NCBI RefSeq assembly: GCF_918797505.1
Contig: NC_092797.1
Coordinates: forward strand, 53,790,157-53,854,156
Length of the DNA: 64,000 bases
Direction of reading: 5' to 3'
From: Bemisia tabaci
Taxonomy: Eukaryota; Arthropoda; Insecta; Hemiptera; Aleyrodidae
In this document: positions 11,931 through 25,224 of the stretch, piece by piece
Position numbering within the stretch: the stretch's first letter is position 1
How the letters are laid out: each line of letters begins with the position of its first letter
The notes under the pieces: model-generated
What the model was told of the DNA's origin: nothing
The model's database searches: none
What the model saw: only the letters and a program-made list of their open reading frames with translations
Program-made: the position numbers and the translations under genes

Positions 11931-13149
11931 ATCCCCTGATTCAAAAATGCCAATAAAAATGCTCAGCGGAAAGCGGGAAATTCGATTTGTCGCTCCCGCC
12001 CCTGCGCGCGCGTTGGTCTTTGAGTTGATTTCTTCGAATTCCCACCCAATGTGCCAGGAAATCAGATGTTAGATCGGATATTAGACAAACGGTATGGGTC
12101 AGTAACTTAAAGCAACAGGGTTATAGCTCCACTCTAGCCATTATCATCTTCAGAAGTGAATGGCACAACTCCTCAAAAAATGTTTATCATGGTCCTATTG
12201 CTCATAGCCATGGATTCATTGACTGTATGTTGCCATGGGTAATTTCCAAAAGCTGGTGGCAAATCCCCGCTCCCACAGAAAACTATATTTTTACCACAAA
12301 ACTTGATGTCAATACAGCAAAATAGCGATTAAATAGATCAGAGAGTCGAGTATTTGGAGCTATTGTTCTTTTGTACATTTTTAATCTAGCTAGGACTAAG
12401 ATTTTTTTTTGACTGAGCATTTGGGTCGTTTCAAATAATAAATACTTCTGCAGCATACTTAAACTCTTGCACCACCTGACTCTTCTTTGAGCATTTTGTA
12501 AATTGAAAAATATGCGACAATTAGATTGTGAATCGAGGCATGAGATGTATGGACAGAGTGTTGTATTTAACAGAAAGGAACCAGCTCAATTATGGTGTTG
12601 CAAAAATTACACATCCTCATTTCTATCTGAGAAATGCCCAGACTAGGAAATAGTTCCTGTTTTTTTTTTATACTTTTTAAGAAAAATAATAAGGTAAATT
12701 TCGTTTTAAAATTAGGCATACATTTAGTATTTTTTTACTAAGCGAAGAAGAATTTGGACAATTTTCAAAACACTTTAATTAATCTAGCTCCCTTTTGTTT
12801 AATGCAATAAAAATTTTCTGCCTATAAGATATGTTGTTTGGTGCAACTTTAGTTACAAAAAATCAGGAAGACAACTGTGAAGACGTTTTAGGACTCATTT
12901 TAGTTTTGTAATGAATTTTAACACTCACTGGCAACATCACCAACAATCGGTCTGAGAATGTATGTTTCTGGGCTGATACATTTGTTTTTTACATGGAATA
13001 ACGATATGATATGATACAATAATGTTTGCAACACATCAAAAAGTCTGCCGTATTTTTCAGAAAGTGACGAGATTGCAAATCTCTCTTTGAAAACAAGTTT
13101 TCTTTGAGGAAAAGAATAAAGATAAAATTTCCATGATAAAATTTAATAC
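11931..13149. other. intergenic spacer between NonA 5' end and triokinase 3' end
   Basis: Both neighbours run leftward, so this holds the NonA promoter side and the triokinase 3' flank. Apart from the GC-rich stretch near 11990-12020, I see only AT-rich sequence with no gene or clear repeat. Confidence 0.45.
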
Positions 13150-13155
13150 TTTATT
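13150..13155 (-). terminator. poly(A) signal of the triokinase gene
   Basis: AATAAA on the minus strand about 200 bases 3' of the triokinase stop codon. Confidence 0.5.
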
Positions 13156-13356
13156 CTTTAATATTTCAACATACAGGACTAGCATTGATTCATTAGCAGG
13201 TACAAAAAATATGAAAAAAAAAAACCAACTTGCTACAGAATCTAAAAGTTATTTAAAATAAAAAGTAGATAGTACTGTCGACAAATTCAAAAAATTCTAG
13301 GGCTAGGAACTTGATTCTTGGTGAGACCCCGATGACTGATATGTGCAAGCATATAA

Positions 13357-16300
13357 CTATGAAATAGATTCTTTAATGGCTTGAAGTATCACCGTCACTC
13401 CATACGCTCCTGCGTCAACATCAGAAACATATGCAGCATTCACATAACTTGCTCGACCAGCTCTGAAACAAGGAAATGAGAGACATGCAAAATAAAGTTG
13501 TACACTATTTACTCATTTATTACTTACCTCATTTATTTCAATGACTTTTTAGAATTTCTTGGCAAGGAATTTTTGCAGGGTTGTGGTATAGTTTTCCTCA
13601 CAAAGAATTCCATGAAAAAATCATCACCGGGAGGGGGGGGGGGGGGAGCTGATCAAAAACCAACAGTCGAGTTTTCATAGCAAGGTAATGCCTTGTGATG
13701 AGTTAGGTTAGGTTGCTCTTAAAAGAAGAAAATCCTAGGGGTTGATAGAGAAAAATAAAATAGGACAAAAAACAGATTTAAGTGACCCAGCATTTTATGA
13801 ACTCATGTTTTTAAAGTTTTTTAATCGATTTGAACAAAAAATTATCACCAACAATTTGATAGAGTTGGGCAAGACAGTCACATCTACCCTGCAGTGTTTC
13901 AAAATGCCATCTCCTATTTTAATTTCAGGAAAGAAACCAAGCAACATTTTTGCTTCTAATTTTGTGGAAATAACTTCCAAAAAGGCAAGAAAAATTGCGA
14001 TGATTTTCAAGTGAGAATGATTGTTGGTTTTCTTCCAAAAAATTAAAATAGGAGGTGAATTTTGAAGTACCGAAATGCAGATATGATGGTTTTGCCTCAC
14101 TCTATCCAATTAACAAGTGAACTTTTAAGTCTACGGCTATGACCCATCAAATGAATGAATTCAATGAATGAACGAATAATTCAATTTATTTTCGTTTTAG
14201 TACGAATAGGTACCTATACAATAAAACTTATAAACAAATAACGAAAACAAAAAAACGAAAAAATGGCTTCAAAGAAGCGATTGGGGAAGATGTCTTACCT
14301 TGCTTTCATTTTGGATGTTTTTTCACAAGCAATATTTGCCTCATCTGTCACCCTTTGTAGAACTACTTTGATTGAATCACTTGTTTCAAGACTTTCTTCA
14401 AAGACTTCCCATGCAGGAATCAATACATCTAACTGTGGGAGGAAACAAAAGAAGAATGAATAGAATTCACAGGCTGAATTGTTATGTTTAAGATGGGAAC
14501 ACAAAATTACTTGTGTGTAAATGCAACGTTTCAGTAGAATAACTGTAACTAAGAACGGTTGAGCTGAAAAAATATATTCTTTGATGTCTTTTTCCACAAT
14601 TTCTACTCCTGCCTTACTTTCGAAAAGAGAACTGACTGATATTTATGCATTGAATGTTTTGAAAATGTTTGTGAGGTTAGAGATAATTCAAGCAACATTT
14701 CCTTTGATTTATTAAAATTTTGTTTTGCTAATCTTCAAATAAAACAGCAGTGTTTAGCAATAGAAAACCATAAGTGATGAACTTGATGGAGAAAATAGGT
14801 TTGAACATTAATCCCTTGAGGTTTAATGTAAAAATCTGACTCTTGAGTTGAATGTTTGCATGGTAAGTACGCTTTGCAGTTTTTAAATACCAAGCTGGAA
14901 AGAGCATGTTTCTAGAAAAGCTCAAAACTATCATTGATTTTATTTTTTTTTTATAATCGAACTGGATATCCTTTTGCTGAAAACTGTTTAAATGTGCGCA
15001 GAGCTAGCGTGCAAAAAGTTCCAAAATGCAGAACATTTCTCCCAGTCTGATGGAGCAATAACGTGTAGGTTTTCCTGTAGACAGTCCACATGGACCTAAA
15101 AGAATTTGTTTTCACCTGCTTTGAAAAATTTAATTTGAAAAGCGGACTCACCAGAGTTCGATCGCCTAATCTTGCAGAGCTGTATTTCAAGATGCAGTCA
15201 ATGCCTGATTTCCAAGCAGAGGCCCAATCTGAAGCTGAGGCACCTCTTAAAGAAGAAGCAATTCCTCTTAGAAAAAGACCGTAAACTGCCCCCGATGTGC
15301 CACCCATTTTTTCCACTGCTATTTTAGCAAGTTGATGTAAGCACATGATGGGTGACTCCAACTTCAAAGTTTGTTGTTCCAGAGCTTGATGAATTTCTGA
15401 GTTTATAAAAATAAAAAAAGAAGTTATTAAAATTCGTTTTAAAAATGAAAAATTTCAATACAAAGAGATGGTGATTTTGCAATTGAGTATCAAAGTTCGG
15501 TAAAGAACTGAAATTCTCATGATTAACCTATATAGCCTATTTTATTCTTGATCCTGATCTAATTTCTAGAAATTCTAGATGTCTAACTTACTAGGGTGAG
15601 AGAGAAAAAAAGGTTCTACCTGTAGCAAATCGGTGTAAAGTACTACCGCAGTCACCATCGCCACAAACACTATCCAAATCATTCAGTTTACTCGACTCAT
15701 TGATCAGGCTGCCCGCTACATTTCTCAAACAAGATGTGAAGATGCTAACAGTGGGTTCATCAAATTTCAAATGTACCTGTTGAAGAAACAATACTTTACT
15801 TACAAAACATACTGCATATCTCCGCTAAACTTGTGAACGGGCAAATATATATAAATGATGACGATGTACAGATTTTGTTGTTCAACGCTTCGAAAGTCCA
15901 CATTGCGAAAGAAGAAAAAAGATTTTCTGAACAGCCACAGACAATAATAACAGACAACGAGAGATCGAAGGACTTGTAGGTGCACTAAAGCAATTTCCTT
16001 ACTTATTCAGGGAAATTTAAGGATCTGAATAAAGAATTCAAATATGTTCGTGGACTTTCCGAGGTGTCACAAACTCCATAACAAGATGCATTAACCAATA
16101 CACTGTTAACCTAGAGTAGACCTACAATGGTCGTTCAATGACAACAAGAGATAACTTTAATGTTCATTATTCTGGATGCAGTATATCCTGCGGAAGATTT
16201 CAAGCTCAAGTTTTTTAACATTGGTCCATTTATATGGATTTTAGAGGAAGAATAGAGATATTCATGAGTTGAGCAGCCCTCATACAAATTATAGCTTATT

Positions 16301-19300
16301 TTATTAGCACAAATTTTATTGCCAAGATTGAAAATTGGGTGTTTGAATTTCTTACATTACTCCCTGATGGTAAGCTCTCTTTAGAGCAGCCACTTGGCAC
16401 AGCTGAAGCCGCAGAGAAAGATGGTTCACTGGAGGGGGATCCAGGCCAGGCTGGTGCATCCGTAGGGACGTCCAAGTAAACCAACCATTCAGGGTTTTCG
16501 TGGATTTTCAAAAGACATACTTGAACTCCACACATTTCTAGAGATGTCATCAAGGCACCAGCATACATACGATGGACGGTAATACCTCTTTCACCTGCAA
16601 GTCATTCGAAAAGATTTTAATGATTTGAAATTTTTGAATTTTTTGATTTGAGTTTAATGATTTGGTTTCAACCTCCGAAAGAAAATTACCAACAAGCCTT
16701 CCGCAGTTTTCAGGGCAGCTTTTTAAAAAGAATTAAGAATTTTCGAGGACTTTCCGAAAAGTTCCAGAAAATATTTCAAGGACTTTTAGGGGAGTTCTAA
16801 AAAATGTTTCCAAGACTTTTTGAGGAGCTCCAAAAAATATTTCAAGGACCTGAAAAATTTCTGAAGTTATTAGGAATGCCTTAAAAAAGACAATTTCCTA
16901 CTTTTATACCTTCATTCGCTGCTTTTGTTACTTAGAGTTGAATTAATGACATATAGATGTCAGTATGGGACATTTTGGAAGCCACTCAACTTCGAGAGAA
17001 ATATAAAGACTGATCCACGAAGCAGTTAGGATTAAAACCTCAGTTAGGTGACACACAATTCAATGCCTTTCAGGCGCGTTCATGCAGTTTTTCTGAATTC
17101 AAGGTAATTCTCAGACAAGCAAATTTGAAAATAATGCAATAAATCTTAGATTTTTAAGAATGTTACAAACCCTGCTTCAGCATAACAAACCATTAAGAGT
17201 TTTTTTAGAAATTTATTGATTTTAAGTCCATTAAACAAGACCAATCCACACAGGTCAGTCATTCCCGTGGACGAGTTTTGGTACTCTACTGCGCAGTGAC
17301 GTAGTATTGAGTGCTTGCAATGTATTGCTTATGGGAGCACCCATTGTGACGTACTATTGAGTGCAGCCGAGTTAGCGCTGGGCGGGGAAGTGGCTCTCAA
17401 AAAGATGCGCAATGACTGACCTATGTGGATTGGTCTTGCCATTAAATCTGGGCGATACTTCATTGAGTCATGGGTTTCAATATTCCAGAATGAACTACCA
17501 TATACAATTCCTGGAAGCTACTGAATGAAGAACGGATGTTCAGAAAATCATACCGAAGTAAATTACGAAAGCAATTTTTCAATTCCAATGTCAATAGATC
17601 AGCAGGAAAGTTCATCTGATTTCCAAAAACATTAGAAATTTTGCAGCTTTGAAAATTAAAATTTTCTCAAATTGAACGTAATATGAGTAGAAGAAAATGA
17701 AAAGTGAGGAGCATTACCTAATTGAGATTTGACGTTGCTAGCAACAATGCCCATTTCCAGTTGCGTGGTCCCACCCAAATTATTGATCAAAACGCAAACT
17801 TTTGAACCCTTTGTCAAAGATAGGCAACTGCATAGCTTATCAAGAATGAGTTGGACAATTTCTGATGCTGTTGTGAACTTAATAAACAAAAAAAAAACCA
17901 CGCATTTAAAGCTGAATTAGTAAAAAATAAAAATTCATTTAAATTTTTTGGTACATAAAAACTTTTCTGCAAAAAATGTTGACTGCTTTAAGATTGAACT
18001 CTGATTTTTGTCAGGAGTAAAGTTCTAGCTCTCACAATTAACATGAGATGTAACAAAGATATCCATTGGCACAATTTTCTTCTTACCTTTTGTTTCGACA
18101 CACCGGCTTCACCATGAATTCCAAGGCCTAATTCTATTTCATCATCAGCAAGCTGGAACAGGATCTCTTGCCCAGGGAGGCTGCATGGTTTCAAACAAAC
18201 GCCAAACGTTGCCATTGACTGACGCACTTTTTCACTCACTTTATAAATATATTCCAAATTATTGTTCTGGGCTGCCATTTCTCCAGCTATCTGTAGATAT
18301 TAAGCAAATTTTAAATTATTGCTCTTATTACTTTATTGCGGTGCTCATACACACACATCATTATACTTGGTGTGTTCTTAGTTTTTGAGTTGTCGCACCG
18401 TTGAAACTGGGAGCCTGTACTAAAAATAGCGTTAGTAAATTAAAATTGAAAAATAAATGATGCCCTTATGAACCAACCAGTTCAGAGGAATCTTTTGACT
18501 GAATGTGTTTTTCGCACCGATTTTAAGCAATGTGTAATTCCCATTTTTTTTAGTTCTTTGAAATGATCAGCTGAATAACATTTTGCCATATTGACTCATT
18601 TTAGCTTCAACATCTAGACCAAAAAAGAAGAAGAGAAAAACCCCTGGGATGGGTTGGGGGAGCAATGGCGATTACAAGCCAAGTAAGCGCGGCGAAGATA
18701 ATTAGAATATTTAAAATTTAATAGATCTCACCTTGAATACAAACAGGTTACCACAAAGCCCTCGGCCACATCCAAAACCTTCTGTGCCATTGGATAACAA
18801 AGCACAATCTTCCCCAACATGAATGGTTTTTACCTAAAACCAACAAATGTTACCTATGACTTTCCAAAGGAAACGAGCTTTCAGAGCTAAAAAGCTCAAC
18901 ATTTTCATAGAACACTCAGATTTTGGTACCATTGTTGAAAAGAGAGTTACACAGATATCATGATGCATGAAAACAATTTCCAAAAAGAAAAAATCAACAA
19001 AATGACAGACTAAAAATTTCAAAACAAAATAAAAATGAGAAATTTTGAAGATTCTTTTTTAAAATTGAATTATCTTCTCACAAATGAATAAATTGAAGTA
19101 ATTTAAATTAGAGTACAAGATATTGTGTGAAATTAAATTGAATTGGTATATAAAATTGAGAGAGAAAAATTCCATAAATCATAAAAATCAACAGTTCTAA
19201 TTGTATTTGATTCGATTTACCTAGCTTATTCTTTCATTTTTCATATGCTTATCTAAAACGTCTTCTGAAATTTGCAGTTTTTTCCACAACTGATGTGTTT

Positions 19301-21041
19301 CTATCCCAAGTCTAAAAGGCAACACAGCAATAAGAAGTGTGCATGACACTTCACATAGCACTTTCACGAGAGTATGATAGGGGTGATAACAGTGCTTTGA
19401 TAGCCCATTAAAATTTTGTTCCGTCCAATGAACTGAACAATTAAGGTTCCAGGATCCAGTTATTGAGTGTCTGTCTCCTGTGAGTTTCTTTACCTACAAA
19501 AAATCATCAATTTAAAACCCTTGGAGTGGTCTCCTCATTTCTGTACACTAATCACTTTTGGCCCCAATATGGATTCAATTTCATTTTCAGCTTTACCTAA
19601 ATACTTGCTAGATTAAACAGACTTGAAAGGTCTTAATAAAACATTTTATGATGTGGTAAGCTTTTCAAAGGCTGCACTACTTATCAATTTCTTTACCTTA
19701 ATATTTAAACAGGCTGCTTCTTCTGCAGCTAGACCAAAATTCAATCGGTCTCCTGTGTAATTTGGCACAACAAGTAGGATTCCAGCATCTGAAATAGAAG
19801 TAGAAGAGTTATAATACGTATAGGAAAACACGGTGAAAGAATAAATAAGAATGTACTTTTCTTAGAAAATGACAAATTTTCTTAAACCAGCTTAAAGAGT
19901 TACATAGTAGAAAATCCAGTATAAAACAGTTTTCAATAGAGCCGATAAATATATCATAAGCACTTTTGGGTGAATTTCAATAAACGTGAGGTCCAACTAC
20001 GTATTAAATCAGAACTTGCACAAGAATTTGGCTAATGGTTGGTACTTAAGGAGAAATTATTGATCACAACTCAAAATTCTGGAATTTTCCATGAAAAAGA
20101 TAAATTATTTTTCATCACTGATAATAATGAATAAAATGCAAGTGCTACACTAACTTGATGAGCAAAAATGGAAAACTCACTTCCATTTAACTCCGCAACA
20201 ACTTTTAAAGCATGAAATATATTCGATGATGGTGGAGAAGCAAAAATCGATCCAGCGACAGCTGCAGTGAGCATTCCTTCTCCGACGTATCCAGCAGCGA
20301 AAGGCTCGTGTCCAGAGCCACCTCCAGCAACCAAAGCCACTCTTCCTTTTCTAATTTTCTGAAATGAAAATGGTAAGCATCAACTTGAAAATCTTTGGAT
20401 TTAAGTGGTCCATCTGTCATAGTTAGAAGCTGATCGGTGAAAAAAAAAGGGTTATACACCTGTACTCATATTTTTCCCGCACAAGTTTTATTCCACATTA
20501 ACTCATGTTTTCCTCTTAATATTTTTTGAAACCGGTAAATTGAAAAAACAAGAAGTTAAAGAAGTTTCAAATTGTTAACCAATCTCTTGTTAAATTTTTT
20601 TTCTTTCTTAGGTTTATGGCAACCAAAGAGAAAACGCATATTTTCATTGTTGAACTCTTCCTCGAGTTCCTAGTTCTTATATTCTCATAAGAGCCGGAAA
20701 AAAATAATTCATGCTCGTATCCTTGAGAACAACACATGTAAAATTATGAAATGCAACAACTTTGATACAGGATAATACAGAGAGTAGAATGATTCTTTTT
20801 TATAAAATTTTACTGGAAGGTCCATGAGAGACGAAACAGTGCCTTTTCTTTGTTTTTCCATCAACTGAGGTGCAGGTACAAATTTTAACTAATAGGCAGT
20901 CGTTATAAACAAGGAACTTACGGAATGAAAAATTATTCTTTCTTTACGAATCAGAGACAGAGCAGGATAAAGCGCGATGACACCTTCAAGCATCTCATCA
21001 ACACAATTCTCTGGATCGTTTACTAACTTCTTGCAGGCCAT
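13357..21041 (-). CDS. TKFC: triokinase/FMN cyclase (dihydroxyacetone kinase), complete
   Basis: Eleven exons join in phase with GT-AG introns: 20922-21041, 20181-20358, 19697-19788, 18732-18833, 18087-18290, 17718-17877, 16356-16594, 15620-15776, 15152-15396, 14299-14432 and 13357-13462. Together they give 578 residues, close to the ~575 of vertebrate TKFC. The N-terminal DhaK domain holds GGGSGHEP, NYTGDRLNFG, GRGLCGN and GLGIHGEAG; His223 in the last is the residue that binds dihydroxyacetone covalently in this family. NNLGG and the TSLEM block follow. A Ser/Pro/Ala-rich linker (about 335-365) leads to the DhaL domain: GDGDCG at 404-409 (metal/ATP binding), EKMGGTSGAVYG (about 447-458), GDRTL (495-499) and RAGRASYV (544-551). 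Known members phosphorylate dihydroxyacetone and glyceraldehyde with ATP in the cytosol and can form cyclic FMN. All key motifs are intact. The chosen ATG starts MACKKLVND, matching the family's usual start. Confidence 0.96.
13463..13849. other. triokinase last intron, proximal part with G tract
   Basis: AT-rich intron with an interrupted G homopolymer near 13630-13648. Nothing else was recognised. Confidence 0.4.
13850..14118. mobile_element. foldback MITE in triokinase intron 10
   Basis: Imperfect inverted arms (about 13855-13955 and 14020-14115) pair AATTTGATAGAGTTGGGC with its diverged complement, and TCTCCTATTTTAATTTC with AAATTAAAATAGGAGG. Open frames on both strands here are a by-product of the symmetry. 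Confidence 0.55.
14433..15151. other. triokinase intron 9, no feature recognised
   Basis: 719 bases of AT-rich intron with consensus splice ends. No repeat or RNA gene was recognised. Confidence 0.45.
15777..16355. other. triokinase intron 7, no feature recognised
   Basis: 579 bases of AT-rich intron. No repeat, exon or RNA gene was recognised. Confidence 0.45.
16735..16862. repeat. short imperfect tandem repeat in triokinase intron 6
   Basis: About three degenerate units of 40-46 bases share the core TTTCAAGGAC / GAGGACTTTCCG and the block AAAATATTTCAAGGAC. Confidence 0.5.
17236..17438. mobile_element. MITE in triokinase intron 6
   Basis: Inverted ends of about 30 bases: CAAGACCAATCCACACAGG at the left and its complement ending GATTGGTCTTG at the right. 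The interior contains a direct repeat around GTGACGTA-TATTGAGTGC at 17296 and 17347. No coding sequence. Confidence 0.7.
18834..19696. other. triokinase intron 3, with an unexplained open frame
   Basis: 863 bases. Near 19240-19505 the minus strand shows a splice-acceptor-like TAG followed by about 85 open codons beginning VKKLTGDRHS, in the phase left by exon 3. No triokinase family member has residues at this place, and exon 3 joins exon 4 correctly without it. It is treated as intron. Confidence 0.45.
20359..20921. other. triokinase intron 1, no feature recognised
   Basis: 563 bases of AT-rich intron between the exon ending IIFHS and the exon starting KIRKGRV. No further feature was seen. 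Confidence 0.45.
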
Positions 21042-21549
21042 GATGTGCTAAGGTCATTAAAAACTAACTGGAAAAAGGAAAATTTAAAGAAATTTTGATG
21101 AAAATGCTTGGTTGCAGTCGCAGCTGATAAAAATCTTGAGATGAATGAAAACTTTCACAATAGGGTGGCAAATCAATTCGCTGAAGAGCACTGTTGCTTT
21201 ACCGTATTCTGACCAAAAATTCTCTACAATATTTCCAATTCTTGGCAGAAAGTTCTTGGAAGCAAAAGACCTTGGTTGTTTATAAAAACATAAAGTTTTA
21301 ATGTCATAGTTTTGTTATCATAAGTATACCTACATCAAAAATGCTGTGATTTTCAAATAATTTAATTCCAATAATTGTTTGTTTTTTTGTTTTACAATTA
21401 AAGGGCACTGGTTTTATCACACCACCTTTTTAATATTCATCTTAAATTTACCGATTTTAATAAATACTTAAGATTCCTGTTTCCTGTGAACACTGTGGTT
21501 TTTCTCTCTTCAATGTGTACATCAGTCATAGTAACAACTGTTCATACTA

Positions 21550-21633
21550 TGCACAGTCGTTGTTAAAAAAACCTTGATCAGCCGTGAATACTATGCACAG
21601 TCATTGATAAAAAAGCCTTGATCAGCCGTGGCA
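21550..21633. repeat. two-unit direct repeat
   Basis: Two tandem copies of about 45 bases share CTATGCACAGTC and CCTTGATCAGCCGTG. Confidence 0.6.
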
Positions 21634-21643
21634 ATAAGCAAGT

Positions 21644-21791
21644 TCAAATGGATCACATTTTGCAGTAAGGAACCAATAAATCTAGCCCATTTTAGAAACA
21701 ACATACATGCCATTGGTTTCCCTATGCAGATATGCGCTTTTATGGGAGAGCCAGAGATAGTGGTTCCTTTTTGCAAAATGTAATCCAAATG
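21644..21791. repeat. family F short inverted-repeat element, copy 1
   Basis: The ends pair ATCACATTTTGCA with TGCAAAATGTAAT, and the interior has CCATTGGTTTCCCTATG. The same blocks recur at 47186, 58340 and 60481. Confidence 0.6.
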
Positions 21792-24700
21792 ATCAATGCA
21801 GGGGCCCATGGAACTTTGAAGTTTTTTCCTTTTTTTTAGCCCAAATTCTTTGATTATTCAAAGATGTAACTTCTCAGTTCAGTGAGAATTTTTTTAAGTC
21901 CAGTGAATGAGAATGATAATAGGTTCAATAAAGTTTCTGAGATTGAAACATCCTCTACTACCTTTCTGAAATTAATAAACTAGCCATGATTTAAGTAGAC
22001 TGATTTCCTATTAAATATTTCTGATTGTTCATGATCAGAACTTCAATAATAAAGAAGAACAAATTGTGCTTGCCTTGAGAATCAGGAGTATAAGTGCGCT
22101 GAGGTTGACTGGTGGTTGCTGAAAGTCAATCCGAAAGAACCGAGCCTGCTAAACACAACTGACTTTTGTAAACAAGCAGGTTGAACTATCCTAACGAATA
22201 TGTGAGATAACTGATTGGCAGCAAGAACTTGGTTTGACAGTTGCTCACAATCAGTGAATTGCTCCCAGATGAAAGTGCTTACTTATCACGTATTGAGGAG
22301 GGGAGACCAATTATCAGAATTAAGAAACTGGCGCTGTGTTGCCAAATCGAGGAATATTTTAAGTCTTAGGTATACTGGCAATTTCCTTACTCACGATCAG
22401 TTCCAAGTTCAAGAATTACATGTTTCACTTGATCTAGTTTTTTTTTTTCCATCCCGATTATCCCACTTGTGCGTCTATAGTAGTAACTTTACTTGGAAAT
22501 TTTCTTTTTGTCTACTGCTTCCTTCCTGAGTTATAAAGGTTTCTTTTCAAAGGCACCTAGCATTTTTAGGAGCTTTTTATTTGTATTCTGAAAATTTTGA
22601 AAGAAAATGAACATGCATTTTTAGTATTTTACTTAGCGACCTTCTTCGGCATTTCCTGATGATATTGACAAAAATTAAAAAGCGACAAAATTCAGAAGGT
22701 GATTTCTTCCTTCCAAGGTACTTAACTTCTTTCGGTGAGGAAAATTTGTTTAATTATGTTAAAGAACCCAGAAAGGTTTTCCTAGTGGGTTTATACTAAC
22801 AAATCTACTTGCAATGATCACTGTTCCTATATACAGGACAATTTTTTTTTCTAATCTTAACTTGATCTTCCACTGAAATTCAAAATTGAAACGTTGAAAG
22901 GACTAATTGTAAGTACGGCCTAATGAGACAAACAAAACAATTTAAAATTTGTCTGGTATGTAACAACAATGGGTAAATTTCTTTCCCCTTTCAAAAATTT
23001 TGCTATGAAATGTGATAAAAATTCTCTCCTCTCTAGGGGGAAAAAGAAATTCAAAATGCTTTTCGATATTGCAGGAGCCAGGTGCGCCTGCAACACTTCT
23101 ACTGGATAATGCAGTTAGAAGTGCTGATAAATTCACTTTTTAGTCACGAATTTCTTAAAATAATTAAATTTTAAATGTTCATTGTGATCTGCAGGTCGTA
23201 AGGAGGATCTAAGTAAATAATATTGAAATTTAGCCGGCATCTAATTTCTTGGAATTTTGTGCGCAATTCTTAGGGAAATCCTGACTATTTCCTGTATTTC
23301 TTCGAAATAAAGACCCTGCACAGAAGACCAAAAGCTTTAACATCAACTAAATTTTGTTACAATTTATCATGATGTTCTTCATTACCTTTTGAGCGAGATG
23401 AGCTTTATTAATTGAACTGTCTGTTAGCCTATTTTGAGAAAAAAGGGCTGAAAAGTAGATTCTTCAGAAATGTTTCTTTTTTTATCTGGTAAAAAGGTAA
23501 TCACTGGGAGCTTCATTTTCCTCACCACTTGCTGGACGGAACAAAAGGCTCCTCATATTCAACATGGTAGCAATGCCAAGCCATAATAATAAAAAGTGTA
23601 CCTACAAGAATGGTAGAAAATTGCAGGCTTTAATTGGCCTGCAAGTTTTATTTTGATAACTAATTTATAAAACAAAATGAGGGTGGCAGATCCTCTACTG
23701 AGAATTAGGAGTATAAAAAATAAAAAAACTAGTCTGAAGCCTCATCTTATAGGTGTATGATTTGATGCCCTTACTGAAGTATCTCATTTTTCATAAATTT
23801 TTATGAATTCCAAGGAAATCTGAGTTGCTGCTCTGACATGGTGTGGTTAACTACTAGAGGATAATTTGAAATGACTATCGGCCCTTAAGGTAAATCCAGG
23901 CTTCAAACTTCGCAATTTGGCCACAATGTCACACTGCTCAAAATAGCCGGATATATTTGCCAAAATAATAAAAACCGCATTACTTATTCAAGATTGGGGA
24001 TCCAGGGGATATAGGAACATACTTGAGGAATACTCAGTAAAAAATCTTCTCAAAATTTCCAAAACTAAAGTTGTTACGACGGCAGAAAGTAATTCCCATT
24101 GCAGCAATGGGATAGACAGAGACAGAACATGAGGGATTTGGTTGCAAGCTCGGCCGCTGCTGCTGAGCTGAAAGTTTCAGCTGTACTTTTTCTACGCTTA
24201 TAATTCTAATTGCCAATATTTTTGGCTCAAAAAATCAAGCAAAAAATAATCTTTATCTTGTGGATCTGCTTTTTGTAATTTGAACAATCTTATTTCAGTA
24301 ATCGTCGAAGGAAAGTGAAATTCTCAATGGTGACTGGTGGCACTATCTCTAATCATGAATTATCCCTAATCGAACCCTGGATTCACCTTCAGAGATGTTT
24401 TATAATGGCATCAACTTTTGTTTATTTACTTTTCAACAACATTAATAATGTCAGCAACTCAGCAATGCTCAAAACTGCTACCGGACTTAGACCATGTTCT
24501 TGGCTGGGTAGTATTTAGCAAAGAGTTAGGAGGTTAAATGATTCTATACTCCAATTTTCAAGAGCCAGAGGAATGATAGGCAATATAATCGTACTGATAA
24601 CATAAGTTTTCACATATCGATAATCGAAGTGCAAACCAATGTATCCCTGTCAACGACTTCCTTTCATACTTAATATTTTCTTTGGAACACTAATCAATGC

Positions 24701-24946
24701 ATTTTCTTGAAAACTTCTTTGGTTTTTCTACTCTGTAAGCAGAATATTTTGTTAAAATGTCAAGTAACAAAATTAGGTTTACTCTTCTGTAGAGAAAAAA
24801 ATAGGAGAGCAGGAAGTTTGAAACATTGCAATGGAGATATATAGTTTCCAACTTTGGCCATTGATAAAGATTTGCTTCAGCTTGGTTTCCGACTTTGGCT
24901 ATTAATATAGAATTTGCCTAAGCTTTGTTTCCAGACAAGAATAACT

Positions 24947-25224
24947 CCTGCGGGCCGATTATTGAAATTGATAGACAAAGCTATAGACAAAGATGACAAA
25001 AGGGATATGGAGGGAACCTATTGGTGGAAGCTGGTGGTTGCAATGGACAAATGCAGTAGGTAATAGACTAACTAACAGCAATTCATGAGAAACCCGACAG
25101 CTAGTCCATCATTTTCTCGTTAGTTTATACGAACCACACATTTCAACCAATAGGATCGCTCCATACCCCACATGTCTTTTTTGTCTATGGCTTTGTCTAT
25201 CAATTTCAATACTCAGCCCGCAGG
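24947..25224. mobile_element. MITE with CCTGCGGGC ends
   Basis: Inverted ends of about 65 bases: CCTGCGGGCCGATTATTG and ATTGATAGACAAAGC at the left, the complement (GCTTTGTCTATCAAT, GCCCGCAGG) at the right. The interior is noncoding. Confidence 0.75.

Larger units (their letters stand above)
21042..24946. other. intergenic spacer upstream of triokinase
   Basis: AT-rich sequence that should contain the triokinase promoter and any 5' noncoding exon; neither could be placed. It contains a two-unit direct repeat (21550-21633) and a family F repeat (21644-21791). The open frame at 22215-22529 has no recognisable domain. Confidence 0.4.

Noticed and set aside
13795..14109. Overlapping open frames on both strands
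   Set aside because: They fall in a foldback element; mirrored frames follow from the inverted repeat.
22215..22529. 104-residue plus-strand open frame in the triokinase upstream spacer
   Set aside because: AT-rich composition, no recognisable motif, no supporting splice sites or neighbours.
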